Assembly (NCBI GenBank): GCA_018398585.1
Contig: JAGTTD010000008.1
Span: 632,501-696,500, forward strand
Source of the DNA: Simmondsia chinensis
Taxonomy: Eukaryota; Streptophyta; Magnoliopsida; Caryophyllales; Simmondsiaceae
DNA length: 64,000 bases
Reading direction: 5' to 3'
Shown here: one piece after another, positions 1 to 11,530 of the stretch
Numbering within the stretch: the first letter of the stretch is position 1
Layout: each line of letters begins with the position of its first letter
The notes under the pieces: generated by a model
What the model was told of the DNA's origin: nothing
Database searches by the model: none
The model's input: the letters and a program-made list of their open reading frames with translations, nothing else
Made by a program: the position numbers and the translations under genes

Positions 1-3000
1 GTATTAAAGCCTCTTTGACTGAGAAGAAAATAGAGAACTGGGAATAGTCAAGCTCGTCCTCGTAGGGGAGCTCAATTTGGTCGCTGATGATGACAGGGAC
101 GCAGTGGCTTACGATAGCATCGAAAAGGCGACACGAGGATGGGGTGTCTCCAGCTGGGTGAAGACAGAACTTGGAAGAGCGCATCCCTTGTGTAGACTGG
201 TACAATGAAAGACATATATGAGAAAGGGTTAAGAGTTTCTTACATCATCCCCTAGAGAAATAGTTGGAATTAAGATGTAAATTGATTGGGTTAGCATGAA
301 AAAATAATAACTAAAAGCCTAGTTCATTACCGTAAGAACTAGGCCAAGTCGTCACGGGTAGAGGTATAAATGAATTTGCACTTATTAGGACGACGTTATA
401 CTCCTTACCATCTTAATAAGAAATAAATGTTCGTTGAACTCGGGTTCGAAATCGGTAAGGGATCATTTGGATTTGTTTTGGGGGCTCGATAGTTTATCGT
501 GCTAAGTTCGAGAAAGCTCAATAAGTTTACCAAATTGAATTCGAACAAGGGGGTGCTTGACTCGTTAGCGTTTATGAACAGTTTGATAAGGGTTCATTAA
601 GAGCTTGTTAATGGCTCTATAAGGGACCTGTTAATGAGTAGGTAGTTTGAAAGTCGTTTGACAATGCCTGTATAGGAACTCTAATAGCTTGGTTTAGTAG
701 TGAGCTCAACTCAATAGCAACCTCGTCTTAGCTCAATAATGAGTCCAGCTCAGCTCAATTAGACTAACGGGCAGAGTCCACCCAATCATTGAGATCAGAC
801 AAATGTTCAGAAACTCAATAGATGTAAAGAGCCTATTTACTATAGTTTTCTATGGGCAGCTTTTAGAAACGACTATTATGGTTTTTGATTGTTTATTTCA
901 GGTTTTTCCAGTTCGAGCGAGAATCGAAAACCAAAAGCTGAAAGCAAGAAAAATATCATTACAAAAGACAGGGAAGTCCACACTGTATGACATACGAGTT
1001 TTATGTTATCCTCAGTTGCAAAGCTCCGCTCATAGTGCACATCATCATAACCAGCCAAGACCTTCAGCAATTTAGCACGGACCACGCCATCCTTTACAAA
1101 GCAACATCGCAAACCCCATTAATTTTGGGTTCGTCTTCAGACATACATACAATTAGGCGTACAAATGAACCAACCCGACTCGCAAGTTATAAGGCTCGGC
1201 TCGTGTCGAGCTCAAGCTGTATCAAGCTAGATCTTTAAGCTTTGTGAGCTGAGACCAAGCCTAGTGAAACTCAAGCATGCAGCGTAAAGGAGCCTAACTA
1301 AGCCCATCTTGATACAATTTACCAGGCTAAATACGCGTACTCGAATCAAGTTTGAGCCTAAAAAAAGCCGAGCTCAAGCCTAAACATGTCTAAATCAAAC
1401 TTAATAACAATAAATAAGGCGAGCTTAGCTTGGAGCTCACTGAGCTAAACTCAGGCTCAACTAAACTGAGCCGAGCTTCAGCTTATGACAAGCTGAAGTC
1501 GAGTTTGAAGTTTCCAAACTCAGCAAGCTTCAAGCCAAACCCGACCCGAGCTAAATGCAGCCAAGCGAAGCCTCAACCCCGACAAAGTTGGGTTTGACTT
1601 GGCTCATAACTGTTCACACATACACAACAACCCAAATCGATCAGAAAACGAAAAGACTAAACTTACATACATCTTTCCTGACCGTCCTTCCACGAAAAAA
1701 GAGAAGTGTAGATCGAGATTCAAACGGGTTAGGACTTTCGTCGTCAACATAAGAATCCACTACATGAACATAAGGGGCGACAACGTCTTTGCGCAAATTG
1801 GACATGCTCTTGGGGTAACGGCCGAAATCCGCTACGATCAAGATTGAGGAGTTGACTTGTTCCCTAAGAAATCGGAAGGCGTTGGGATGGTGCATCGGGA
1901 TAACATGGTCCCTGCCCCCAGATCTTTGATAGTACTTTGATTTCTTAAAGAACGCCAGTATATCTACCTGAAATCGAGATTCAGGAACTATTATGATCAG
2001 TTGCTGGGAAGGACAAGGGACGATGCAAAACGCATTGAAATGGGATGGATGCTCAGTTATGCTTGCCAGTTCCAATAGCAAGTTTTGAGTTCTCAGAGGT
2101 GTAATTAGTTTGTGAAAGTTTTTTCTTGTTTTCATTTTTTTTTTTTTTTTTTTAAACAAGAAAAGAAAAAATCATTTCGATAATATAGTTTTTGCAACAA
2201 CAAAAATCCCAATGCCACAAGAGCTCCCGCCAAGCGAGGCTGTGTCCGAGGGCCTCCAACCCTAAAAGGCAAAAAGCAACTGAAACAAAAAAGCAACAAG
2301 CAGCAAAACATAGAGCACAAAGCAACAATAGAACACGCAGGCAACAAACAACAAGCAACCATAGCACCCAGAGCAAACATGTAAGCCTAGGGATGTTATG
2401 GACTAGCTTCATTGTGCTCCTCTATCCTAAATCACTATATCAGCTACACTTGTTCTAACTCGCCACTCGGTTATATCTAAGGCCATATCCTCATTTAGGT
2501 TTACCTGGATGAGATCGTGTCTAATCGTCTCCATCCAACTCTTCTTTGGCCTACTTCTACCTTTCCTCCGGTACATAATATGAAGTTGTTCGCATCTCCT
2601 AACAGAAGCAATGGTCGGTCTCCTCTCAACATAAATTTTGGTCACTAAAAAGTCAAATTATGAACAGAAAACGATATCAAACAGTCCTTAGATTTCAATT
2701 CAAGATGCTTGTCAAGTAGCTTGGCATGCCCACATCAATTATATACATGACAATTACACCTAAAATTAATAGAAATATTCACAAAATTTTCCATTAACCA
2801 ATCTTCGGAAAAAACAACTTTCTTATCTCATAATAGAAAAGGGTGATTAGTTTATCAATTTTTACACAGAACAAGTTTTTATGCCTCTTAGGGTTGGGGT
2901 CCCAATTCCTTCATCTTATGGAGAATTTGTTAACTTAATCAACAACAACAAAGTTTTTTCACTTTTTGAGGAAGGGAAAACTTGCCCTTCCCCAGTCTAT

Positions 3001-5561
3001 GTAAGTGTCAAGAAACTAGCACTCTAAAAGCTTAAGCCATCGGACGAAGATCCAAAAACAGTTTTATAACATGACTCTCTATATGAGCATCAATTAAGTT
3101 TGAAGTGTGAATTTTACACAAACCCACCTCATATTTACGCCATAATTATATTAACTATAAGAATGAGGAATTCTGTGATTTGGAATCTGGATTTCTCTGT
3201 TGGAAAGGCTCCATGTCTTAGAACCAACTATCCAAAAAGCCTAAGTTGTTAGGTCAAGACACAGTAATGATGTATTATAATGATAGAAGATCAACAAACA
3301 AAATGTGCAAGTTATACGCAAATTTCTGTTGCCTTTTGCACCATTATAAACTACACCAATTCAAGATTATGAGACCACATAGACGAAGAGAAAATGACCA
3401 TAAATTCATCATATTGGACATTAAAGAGTAAACAAAGCCATTGATGCAATTCCACATCGATTAGATGTGAAGAGAAAATACCAATACATATACTAAGGGA
3501 GCTTCTCCACCCTTTTTTATCGAAAAACGAAATAATATTAAGAGAGGAAGAGTGTGCACAGAGTTAAGACAACATGTCATCAATTATCATCCTACTAGTC
3601 CTCCAATCCCTCGGTAAATTAGCTAAAAACAATGTAAACAAAGCCTCCAAAGCTCGTTGTTTAAAGAGCTCCTACGAATACCACATTTCCCAATAGGAAA
3701 TTAACCTGCATATATTGATCTATAAAAATTCTAGATTCCTTTTCTAGCCAAGTACACCAGAAAATCAAAATTTTAGATGTTGAAAATAACATTAACACAT
3801 CTTTTCTCTTTCCTAAGCCATCGAACTTCATTAAAAGGATACCCCTTGGGCTGGTGGTCTAGTGGGAGCTTCTACTTCTGTTGTCAACTAGTTTTGCAAT
3901 AAAATCTCTTTTACTATGCATCATTGGTATCAGAGCCACTTGGTGGCACTAGGCTTGTTGTTGTTGTTGTTGTTGTTGTTGTATTGGTATCAAAGCCACT
4001 GATCTTGCACTGTGAATTGTCGGTCAGAGTTACAAATTCCAAATTATGAAGTATGGCAGCATTTTATCTAATCAAGATCTATTGAAATTCAAAATTTCCC
4101 TAAAACCCTGAAATCTACTAATTTCATCTCCTACATGTTAATAAACTGAATCACAGCATAGGAATTAAGGCACATAGTAACAGCAATGCTAGGTGTATAT
4201 ATATAAATCGTATTCAATTTGGTACTCAATACCCACAATGAAAAATCAAAAGACCCTCTTTTTTTTTTTTATGATCTAATAATTTTCAATCATATAATAG
4301 CATGCTTAATGTAATGTTAGTACATATGAGATGCACATTGAAGTCCAAATGGGGTTTTATTCTAAAACTAATTGGTATTTTATGTATGGCTGACATAGCT
4401 ATTAGGAGAGAGGAACACAACGACACTATTTCACAGCATCCCTAAGCTTAAATGTCTGCTATTATTGTTACTTGCACGCTTACATGTCTGATACTACTTC
4501 ATTTAATTTGGGTTTTGTAAAATTGTTCCGTTTTTGCTCCTTAGGTTGAAAGCCCTTCGGAAACAGCCTCTCTTCGGGGTTGTACTTGAGATAAAATCTC
4601 ACTCTCTCCAGACCCTACTTTGGTGGAAGTCCTGTGAGGGACTAGGTTTTTCGTTATTGTTGTATTAGCTGGAATATTCACTAGAATTATATGTTGATCT
4701 TTTGTTCTAAAAAATCCAATGCAGAATTTCTCCCTAAACTCACGTGGTTGAAGTGTTAACACTTAAACTGCATTACATATAGCATTTCTACTTCAATAGT
4801 TCAGTAAAGGATCCAGATCCGTCAAGATAAGTGGAGTAACCTGCTATACTTATATAATTGATCTCGTTACATTAGACTTAGAAGTGGAGATCATAACAAA
4901 AATAGTTCACTAAGATTTATATGTAATCTCTTTTCTCTCGCAAATCGAACGCATAATTTACTACCAAACTCACGTTGTAAAGTCTTAACACTTGAATTGC
5001 ATTACATATAGCATTTCTACTTCAACAAACATACCCAAAAGAAGAACAAGAGAACCCATAACCCGATCCGTATACCTGGAGTTGCCGGTCAAACTCCGTA
5101 TCCGGATCCGTCCTATTAAGCCCATACGTATTGTAACTCAATGAAGAAAAGAACGGCACGAAGAACACGTCAGCAATCTCAGGATCCGAAACCCTAACCG
5201 CCTCTCTCTCCTCCCCTCCTCCACCGTACAGCAGTGACGTCATCATCCAGTACTCCACACTATGCTGTCTATTAAGCCCCGACCGTTTCGGCCAAGGCGG
5301 AACCGTTTCTTCCGTCACCGGCGTTTCGTCCTCGGCGTTTCTCCGGCGCCGTAGCATCCCGACGTTGAACCGCCGCGGAAGATCGTACATATAAACCCTA
5401 AGCGGCGATAAAGTACGGCACGGCGGCAGCGGCAGCGGCAGCGGAGAAGAGAAGTGAGATCGGAAATCGACGGTGCCCACGAAGGTGAAAGAGATGATTG
5501 TGAGAAGAACGAAGAAGATGAGACTGAGAATTGACTTGCCGAACATCGATTTGACCCCCAT
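1..5561 (-). CDS. Exostosin-family glycosyltransferase (GT47, ARAD-like), 5' part, runs off left edge
   Basis: Coding exons on the minus strand, in transcript order: 5561-5076, 1967-1671, 1091-996 and 196-1 (open at the edge); all introns are GT-AG and phase 0. Exon 1 (162 aa) has a short cytoplasmic N-terminus and one hydrophobic signal anchor (about residues 8-30), then the exostosin start LRVYMYDLP and a stretch ending FDRQLQ. Exons 2-4 carry [73 protein letters not shown] and [14 protein letters not shown], the conserved GT47 core. Family members are Golgi type II proteins; ARAD1 acts on pectic arabinan, but the acceptor here is unknown. About 357 residues are present of a usual 440 or so; the C-terminus lies outside. 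Intron 1 is about 3.1 kb and holds retroelement debris. The leader has long GA tracts just before the ATG. The closest Arabidopsis match I recall is At1g67410. Confidence 0.93.
420..790. repeat. Degenerate GAGCTC-rich hAT-type MITE
   Basis: Intron 3 of the exostosin gene. Repeated GAGCTC/GAGCTTG-like words resemble the better preserved copies at 25627-25985 and 54050-54425. Termini are not recognisable. Confidence 0.5.
1140..1560. repeat. Degenerate GAGCTC-rich hAT-type MITE
   Basis: Intron 2 of the exostosin gene. Same low-complexity GCTCGAGCTC/GAGCTTAG composition as the other copies of this family. No target-site duplication found. Confidence 0.5.
2187..2646 (-). mobile_element. RTE-clade LINE, 3' end relic (5'-truncated)
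   Basis: Minus strand inside exostosin intron 1. The reading frame 2645-2427 has the C-terminal signature of plant RTE reverse transcriptases: [18 protein letters not shown], then [15 protein letters not shown] and the VAD...I stop region. After it comes a T-rich 3' UTR and then the module beginning GGTTGGAGGCCCTCGGACAC, containing GCGGGAGC and ending near (TTG)n. The module lacks its central ~60 bases compared with other copies here. Everything upstream (endonuclease and most of RT) is missing. This is the only copy in the window that still joins coding sequence to the TTG-ended tail. Confidence 0.8.
3850..4010. mobile_element. LTR-retrotransposon boundary with tRNA-Met-type primer site, disrupted
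   Basis: TTGGTATCAGAGCCA at about 3924-3938 is the classical primer-binding site complementary to the 3' end of initiator tRNA-Met. It follows sequence ending in CA like an LTR terminus. No coding sequence follows; a tiny TTG-tail insertion splits it. Confidence 0.5.
3941..3982 (+). mobile_element. 42-bp RTE/SINE tail insertion with TSD
   Basis: Only the last few bases of the 3' module plus about ten TTG units. It is flanked by ATTGGTATCAGAGCCACT (3923-3940) and the same 18 bases with one change (3983-4000), the target-site duplication. Confidence 0.8.
4543..4663 (+). mobile_element. RTE/SINE TTG-tail module copy
   Basis: Intron 1 of the exostosin gene. Contains CTTCGGAAACAGCCTCTCTTC, CAGACCCTACTT and a GTTATTGTTGT end, matching the family module in order. 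Confidence 0.7.
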
Positions 5562-5756
5562 GAATCACTCTCTCTCTCTCTCTCTCTCTCTGAATTTCTC
5601 TCTGTGAATTGGGGGAAATGGAGGGGAGAGAGAGAGAGAGAGAGAAGGAAAGTGAAGTTGCAGGTGGAAGCTTGAGCTGGCTATGGTGGTTTAACAATGG
5701 CGTCTCCTGGAAGAATGGCAGCGATGTTTGTGGATGAATATTCCCTTTTGTTAAAT

Positions 5757-6413
5757 ATAAAGTTAGATAAATTATAGATTATTTATATTTTAGTATCGGA
5801 TATTCTTGAAAATAATAAATACGACTGTAATTTTTTTAAATTATTAAAAAGGCTCTCTAGTTTTTATCGTACTAATAAAAAGGTTCTTAAATTTTTATCG
5901 CATTAATAAAAAGGCACATATCTTACGTAATGATGTCATTTTTAGTCAACAGAGTTGATGTGATAGCTATTTTTTTATTAATGCTACAGTAAAATAACAA
6001 AAGCACCCATATTTTGAAATAAATTAAGCAAAAAAAGATGATTTGTACGTAATACAATATCTCAAATTTCGGGTGCCCGATTTTACCCAATAATAGATAG
6101 TTGTTTATGTCTTTTGTAAAATTAATTTTATAAGAAAATTTAATAAATGGGCAAGTACCTGATCAGATCTTTTAAGGTACCTAATTGATCTGGTTACTCG
6201 AATATTTAGATCACATTATGAGTAATAATTATGGTGATTTTAGTGTTTCAGATACCCGACCGGAAATGCATTTCGGATAGGGTACCTCGACCCATGCTCA
6301 CCTCCTATTATATACATGTAAATTTTTGAACTATAAAATTATTTCATAAAGTCTGCAAGCTAAAAAATAAGTTACCAAACCTTATGGTACTAATATATAG
6401 TTTACCCTTAAAG
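5757..6413. repeat. Foldback MITE, older copy
   Basis: Its left arm (TTTATATTTTAGTATC...AATTATTAAAAAGGC) is repeated, diverged, in the neighbouring element at 6397-6890. The right end is less clear. AT-rich, no coding capacity. Confidence 0.4.
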
Positions 6414-6890
6414 TCATTTACATTTTAATATCAAGTGTTTTTTAAAATAATAAAAGAATCCAGGCTTTTTCAAATTAATAAAAAGGCCCCTTTGCCCAGT
6501 GTGATAACGTCATTTTTCGTTGATAGAATTAACGTTACAACTATCTTTTTAATAATGTTGGAATAAAATGGCAAAAATACTCTTCAATAATCATATTTTT
6601 AAACAAGTTAAACGAAAACATGTAGTTTCTCGAAAATATAACATCTGAATTTTCGTACTTATAAAGCAAGAATAATGGTATTGAAAGATATCTTTATTAT
6701 TTTACTGTAACACTAATAGAAAAGAAGTTGAGGTATCGGCTCTATTGACATAAATGACGTTGTCACACCAAATACGTGATGTTTTATAAATATAAAAAAA
6801 AACTAAGGACTTTTTTATTAATTCAAAAAAATTGAGATCTTTTTTATTATTTATATAGATTTTGGGATACTAACATATAAATTAACTCTA
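6397..6890. repeat. Foldback MITE
   Basis: Left arm about 6405-6490 and inverted right arm about 6790-6885 share the order 'ACATTTTAATATC - AATAATAAAAGA - CAAATTAATAAAAAGGCC'. A conserved TGACGT-type core lies in both halves. No convincing TSD seen. Confidence 0.5.
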
Positions 6891-6991
6891 AATTTAAATT
6901 ATGTGTCTTATTCTTTACTTCGAGTTAAAAAAATTATTTGCTTAATATGCTAAAGATAATTGGTTTGTTATTTTTATTAAGGTTAATTATA

Positions 6992-7496
6992 GGGTAAATT
7001 ATAGAAAACTCCCCTAACTTTTGCTTCAATAATAAAAAACCCCCCTCACAGATAAAATCACTCACTAAACCCCCTAACTTTTAAAAATTTTTCACTTCGC
7101 TCCCAAATAAATTTTTTTGACCATTTTACCCCCCAACCAAAAAAAAGTTATATTTTATCTCATAATATTTTTTTCTAAAAATTTTAAAAATATTTTTTAT
7201 CTTCTGAACTTATATAATATTACTATAATTAATTGAAATAATTATATTTTTATAAATATAGAAAATTTTCTTAATTTTTTTTTGCTAAAAACACAAAATA
7301 TTTAAATTTTGTCTAATAATATAAAACATTTTTCTAAAAACAAAATTAAACATTAGGGGCAAAATAGTCAAAAATAAGTTACATGTGGGTTAAGTGATAA
7401 ATTTTTAAAAGTAAGGAGGTTTTGTGAGTGCTTTTATTTGTGAGGGGGTTTTCTGTTTTTGAAGCAAAAGATATGGGGATTTTCTGTAATTTACCC
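6992..7496. mobile_element. MULE-type MITE, copy 1, intact termini
   Basis: 505 bp with terminal inverted repeats of about 140 bp beginning GGGTAAATTATAGAAAA and ending with its inverse (TTTTCTGTAATTTACCC). It is bounded by an exact 9-bp duplication TTAATTATA at 6983-6991 and 7497-7505. A 9-bp TSD with long TIRs is the hallmark of Mutator-like elements. No transposase. Same family as 44661-45162. Confidence 0.9.
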
Positions 7497-8008
7497 TTAA
7501 TTATACTATAATTATTTGATTTGCTTGTAACAAGTCAAATATTAAGTTCTATTATAATAACAAAATAGATGAAAATTGAAGAAAAATACAGATAACTGAT
7601 AAACAAAAGGTTTACGGGATATCTTAATTGCGGAATATGATCCGAACTTGTCTTATTGTCTTAGTAGATCGCCATGAAAACCGTATAATTAACTAAGAGG
7701 GCTACCATAATCATCTCATTTTTCGCATCACAAAACCAAGAGCCAAATATAGCGACTCTATAGAAATAGGTGAGTATTGGGAGAGTCATTAATTTCTTAA
7801 TCAGATGAATTAATTAGTTTTTAAGTGAAAGAAAGACTTTGTTTATAGGTATAACACTGTTACTCCCTACAAAATGGAGAGAAAATCCTCCTACTATATA
7901 AGTAAAGTGATCTCTATTGTTCTCAGCTTATGAGATATTAATAAAATAGTAGTTGACTAGGTTAGCGTCCAACAAGAAAAATAAAACATGACCCAACTTT
8001 ATAATAAG

Positions 8009-8563
8009 GAAAATTATTACTTAGGTACACTGAGATTTGATTACCCTGATATTTTAATATATAATAAGATACCCTGAGTTTTAGACATTTTATCACTTAG
8101 GTACCCCGAAGTTTTAAAATTTTATTAATCAGGTACCGTTTTGTCACAAATTCGATAAATTTTTATTAGAAAATGTTAAAATAGAATATGATTTCAACAA
8201 TATATAAGTATCTTTATTATAATTTGATGATATTTTTCCAAAAAATGCGAAAATGGCACATACTTATGATAATTTTGAGGTGGTCTAGATTAACATTCAG
8301 TAAATATTTATCACAATTCATTCAATTTTTGATAAAACATTGACATTAGCTTATATATATTATCATATTTATGTATTATATCAACAATTTTTTTTTTTGT
8401 AAAATTGATAATTTTTTGCAAAAACTCATCAAAGTCTGTCATAAAGTAACTAAGTAGTAAAATATTTAAATCTTATGGTACTCTATTATATATATTAAAA
8501 TATCAAATTACCTAAATAATAATTATTAACTCCTTAGGGTATCTAAGTGATAATTTTTCTTAT
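8009..8563. repeat. Foldback MITE, family 'TTACTTAGGTAC'
   Basis: Starts GAAAATTATTACTTAGGTAC and ends with the diverged inverse (GTATCTAAGTGATAATTTTTC). The interior has repeated AGGTACC words. Flanks TTATAATAA and TTATAACAA could be a 9-bp TSD with one change. A second, older copy lies at 57415-57880. Confidence 0.6.
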
Positions 8564-8772
8564 AACAATTACTAAATTGTAAATTATGGGCATTATTGGT
8601 TGGTTGAGTTTGTCCCTCTCGAGTCGCACTTATTGCACATGCACTCTTCCTAATTTGTTAACTGCTTCGTTGGCTCGTCGACTAGCTAATTGGCTGTTCA
8701 ATATAAAAAAATGTTAAAATCAATTTCAATTTAGATATTTAATTACTGTATTTAATAAAGTTATAGAAAATA

Positions 8773-9470
8773 GGGATGACAATGAGTCGGATAAGAGTCG
8801 GGTTTGTCTTCATTTAAATTTAACCTAAAAAAAACCGACCTAACCCAAATCTAGAAAAACTCATTTATTTCATAAAAATTCAACCCAAATTCAGATCCAT
8901 CGTGTATAATGGATATCCGACCCAAACCCGTAACATATTTAAATCCTATAATAGATTATGATATTACAATCTAATAGTAATATATATAACAACAATAATA
9001 CAATAGTAAATTATTACAACAACAACATACCCAGTGCCCTAAGGACTCCCACTCGGACAGGGTCTGGAAAGGGTAAGATGTACGCAATCTTATATCACCA
9101 GGGTGAGACCCTGATGAGAGACTGTTTCCGATGACCCCCAACCTGAATAATACAATGGTACATTAAAAGTCAATGTTTGGATAATTCGCTATATTTTTTT
9201 TCCTTTTTTCACTTAATAATAAGAATAATATTATTACTATAATAAGCATTGTTTTTTAACCATTATTCTTTATACACTGGTGTATTAAATCATGATTTTT
9301 AAAAATGATACAATAAAAAAAAATGTTATAATCAAGTTTGATATCTTAAAAACTCAAAATTTAGTAATGTTAATATTTTATCTTACATTAAACATAATTT
9401 CGGGTTAGATTTAAGTCAGGTTTAATGTCATCCAAATCCAACCAAACCCAAAATCCGTTTATTAACATCC
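8773..9470. repeat. Degenerate repeat rich in GTCGGGT/ACCCGAC words
   Basis: TAGGGATGACAATGAGTCGG at the left and an inverted, diverged AATGTCATCC with ACCCAAA words at the right suggest an old inverted-repeat element. A TTG-tail insertion (9017-9144) interrupts it. Confidence 0.4.
9017..9144 (-). mobile_element. RTE/SINE TTG-tail insertion with TSD
   Basis: Read on the minus strand it starts AGGTTGGGGGTCATCGGAAA and ends (TTG)n. It is flanked by AATAATACAATAGTAAATTA (8994-9013) and AATAATACAATGGTACATTA just right of the element, two changes in 20. Confidence 0.8.
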
Positions 9471-9851
9471 AAATTTAAGTTCACTTAAAACTATTTTTTA
9501 CACTTAAATACATAGTAAATGAATTTAGTTATACAAATATTTAATAAATTCGGATACAACTGTCATTCCTAGTTGAAAGAGGTACAGATAGCTATCCTCC
9601 AAAGAAAGCAAAGTGCACCCATGAAGATTCACGCAAGACACTTTGTCCCTATCAATAAAACACAATAGGGACAAGCACAGACAATTCAATTTAAAAGCTT
9701 CGTTTTGATACATAATTTGTTTAACAGTTTTTTATTGATCAAAATTTGTAACTGTTTTAAGTTGTAAACACACATCAGTGTTTCTGCCCCACCTATTTGA
9801 TTTTCTAGCGTCTAATTACTCCATAAAATATTCAGCTGCTTGTCCTACATC

Positions 9852-10015
9852 TAGGGTCGGTCCTAATATTTTCGGGGCCCCAAGCAAAATTTTCAAATGA
9901 GACCCTCCATATATAATAATATTTATTTTAAAACCCATTAATGTTAACATACAAAACTACAACCTCTAAAATTTGGTGGCCCCAAGTGGTTACTTGGGGT
10001 TATGTCTGGCCCTGT
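9852..10015. repeat. hAT-like MITE relic (GGGCC-ended)
   Basis: TAGGGTCGGTCC at the left and GGCCCTG at the right are inverted, and GGGGCCCCAAGCAAAATTTT pairs with the right-arm AAATTTGGTGGCCCCAAG. Related relics lie at 20160-20390 and 60235-60570. An 8-bp TSD is not clear. Confidence 0.5.
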
Positions 10016-10016
10016 C

Positions 10017-10250
10017 TATACCAAAGAGGGCACCAACACGCCGTCACCGGATCTCATTAGAACTCTGAAGTTAAGCGTACTTGGGCAAGAGTAGTATCGC
10101 GATGGATGACCTCATGGGAAGTCCTCACCCTCAGGTTGGGAGCACTGGGAAATAACCTCTCTTCAGGTTAACACCTTGAAGGGGGAAGGCTGCGTACATC
10201 CGCCACCCCAGACCCTGCGTAGGCGAGGGCTCTTGAGGCATTGAGTATGT
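10017..10250 (+). mobile_element. 5S rRNA-headed SINE, copy 1
   Basis: Head about 10021-10125 resembles plant 5S rRNA from CACCGGATCTCATTAGAAC through AAGTTAAGCGT (internal A box) to GATGACCTCATGGGAAGTCC (C-box region). It passes directly into the tail (CAGGTTGGGAGCACTGG, GGCTGCGTACATCC, CCAGACCCTGCGTAGGCG). The TTG end is decayed. Confidence 0.85.
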
Positions 10251-10404
10251 TCGTTTAAGATCACTCACATGAGATTGGTGAGAGATGAAAAGGGTAGAAC
10301 TAATTTTAAAATCAGATGCCTTAGTTTAGATCTAATGGTTCATATTTTATCATCTTATTCCTTGCCATCTTATGCGAGTCATGATAAATGACCAAACCTC
10401 GTGG

Positions 10405-10925
10405 TTAGGAGTGTAAATGAGCTGAGCACCCTCTTGTTCGAACTCGAGTATGAACCGAGCTCTTAACGAGTTTTCAAACCCTTTGTTTGAGCTTAGTTCG
10501 TTACGATTTTGTTGCATTCGAAGCTCGGCTAGGCTATTGAGCCGATTTGAGCTCCTTATCTTATCGAATCGAGCCGAGCTCGCTATTGAGCAAAATCGAG
10601 CTCATAACTAAACCAGCTTATTATTAGGTCGAGCTCCTTATTGAGTCATTATCGAACTATTTTGGAGTTAATATTAACTGCTAATGAGTTCTTAACAAGC
10701 TTTTGACGAGCTCTCATCAAGCTCTTAATTAATGAACCTTTACCAAATTGTTCACAAATATTCACGAGTCAAGCACTCGTTGTTCGAACTCGACTCATTA
10801 ACCTCATAGAGTTCGCTCGAACTCAACTCGATAAGTTATCAAGCTCCACTAACAAAAAAGAATAAGCCATAATCAATTCATAACACGAGTAGTTCATTAA
10901 ACGTTCAGTTCATTTACACCCTTAT
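10405..10925. repeat. GAGCTC-rich hAT-type MITE, diverged copy
   Basis: Termini TAGGAGTGTAAATGAGC and the inverse (AGTTCATTTACACCCTTA) match the family; the interior is dense in GAGCTC words. No matching 8-bp flanks. Confidence 0.65.
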
Positions 10926-11530
10926 TCATTATAACTAAGTGATAATTTTTCAATAATTAATAATATAGTTTTTTACAACATTGATCCCTTATCTTTTTAA
11001 ATTTATTTAGATTAATCCCTTATTTTTTATTTTGTTCAAATTGGTCTCTCATTTTTATAACTTTGTTCAAGTTGGTCCCTCAACTTTTTAAGTTTGTTCA
11101 AATTAATTCTTCATTTTTTTTCTAAAATATTCCTCATATTTTGTCTTATGAAAAAATTAGCCCCTCATATTGTAATTAAAATTAATTAAAAATTTTAAAA
11201 AATAAGAGATCATTTAAAATAAAAAAATAAAAAATTTATTTTAATAAAATTAAAAAAATAAAAAACTAATTTGAACGTAACTATAAACATTTGGGACCAA
11301 CCATATAAATAACTCATTAATAATATATAAACTGCGGAAAAACAAGCCGGCGTCAAACCGCGGGTGACGCAAAGACAAAACACCGAGGATCGCCGCACCA
11401 ACCAAGCGAACAACATCACTTCCTGCTACCATTCTCTCTCCTCCTCGCTCTTCAAACCCTAATTTTCGAATTCATAAACCCTAGATCACACAATTCTCCG
11501 CTAAATCTCTCTCCATCTCTCTCGCCATCA

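Noticed and set aside
803..1238. Plus-strand frames at 803-1238
   Set aside because: Antisense to exostosin exon 3 and its introns; no coding features.
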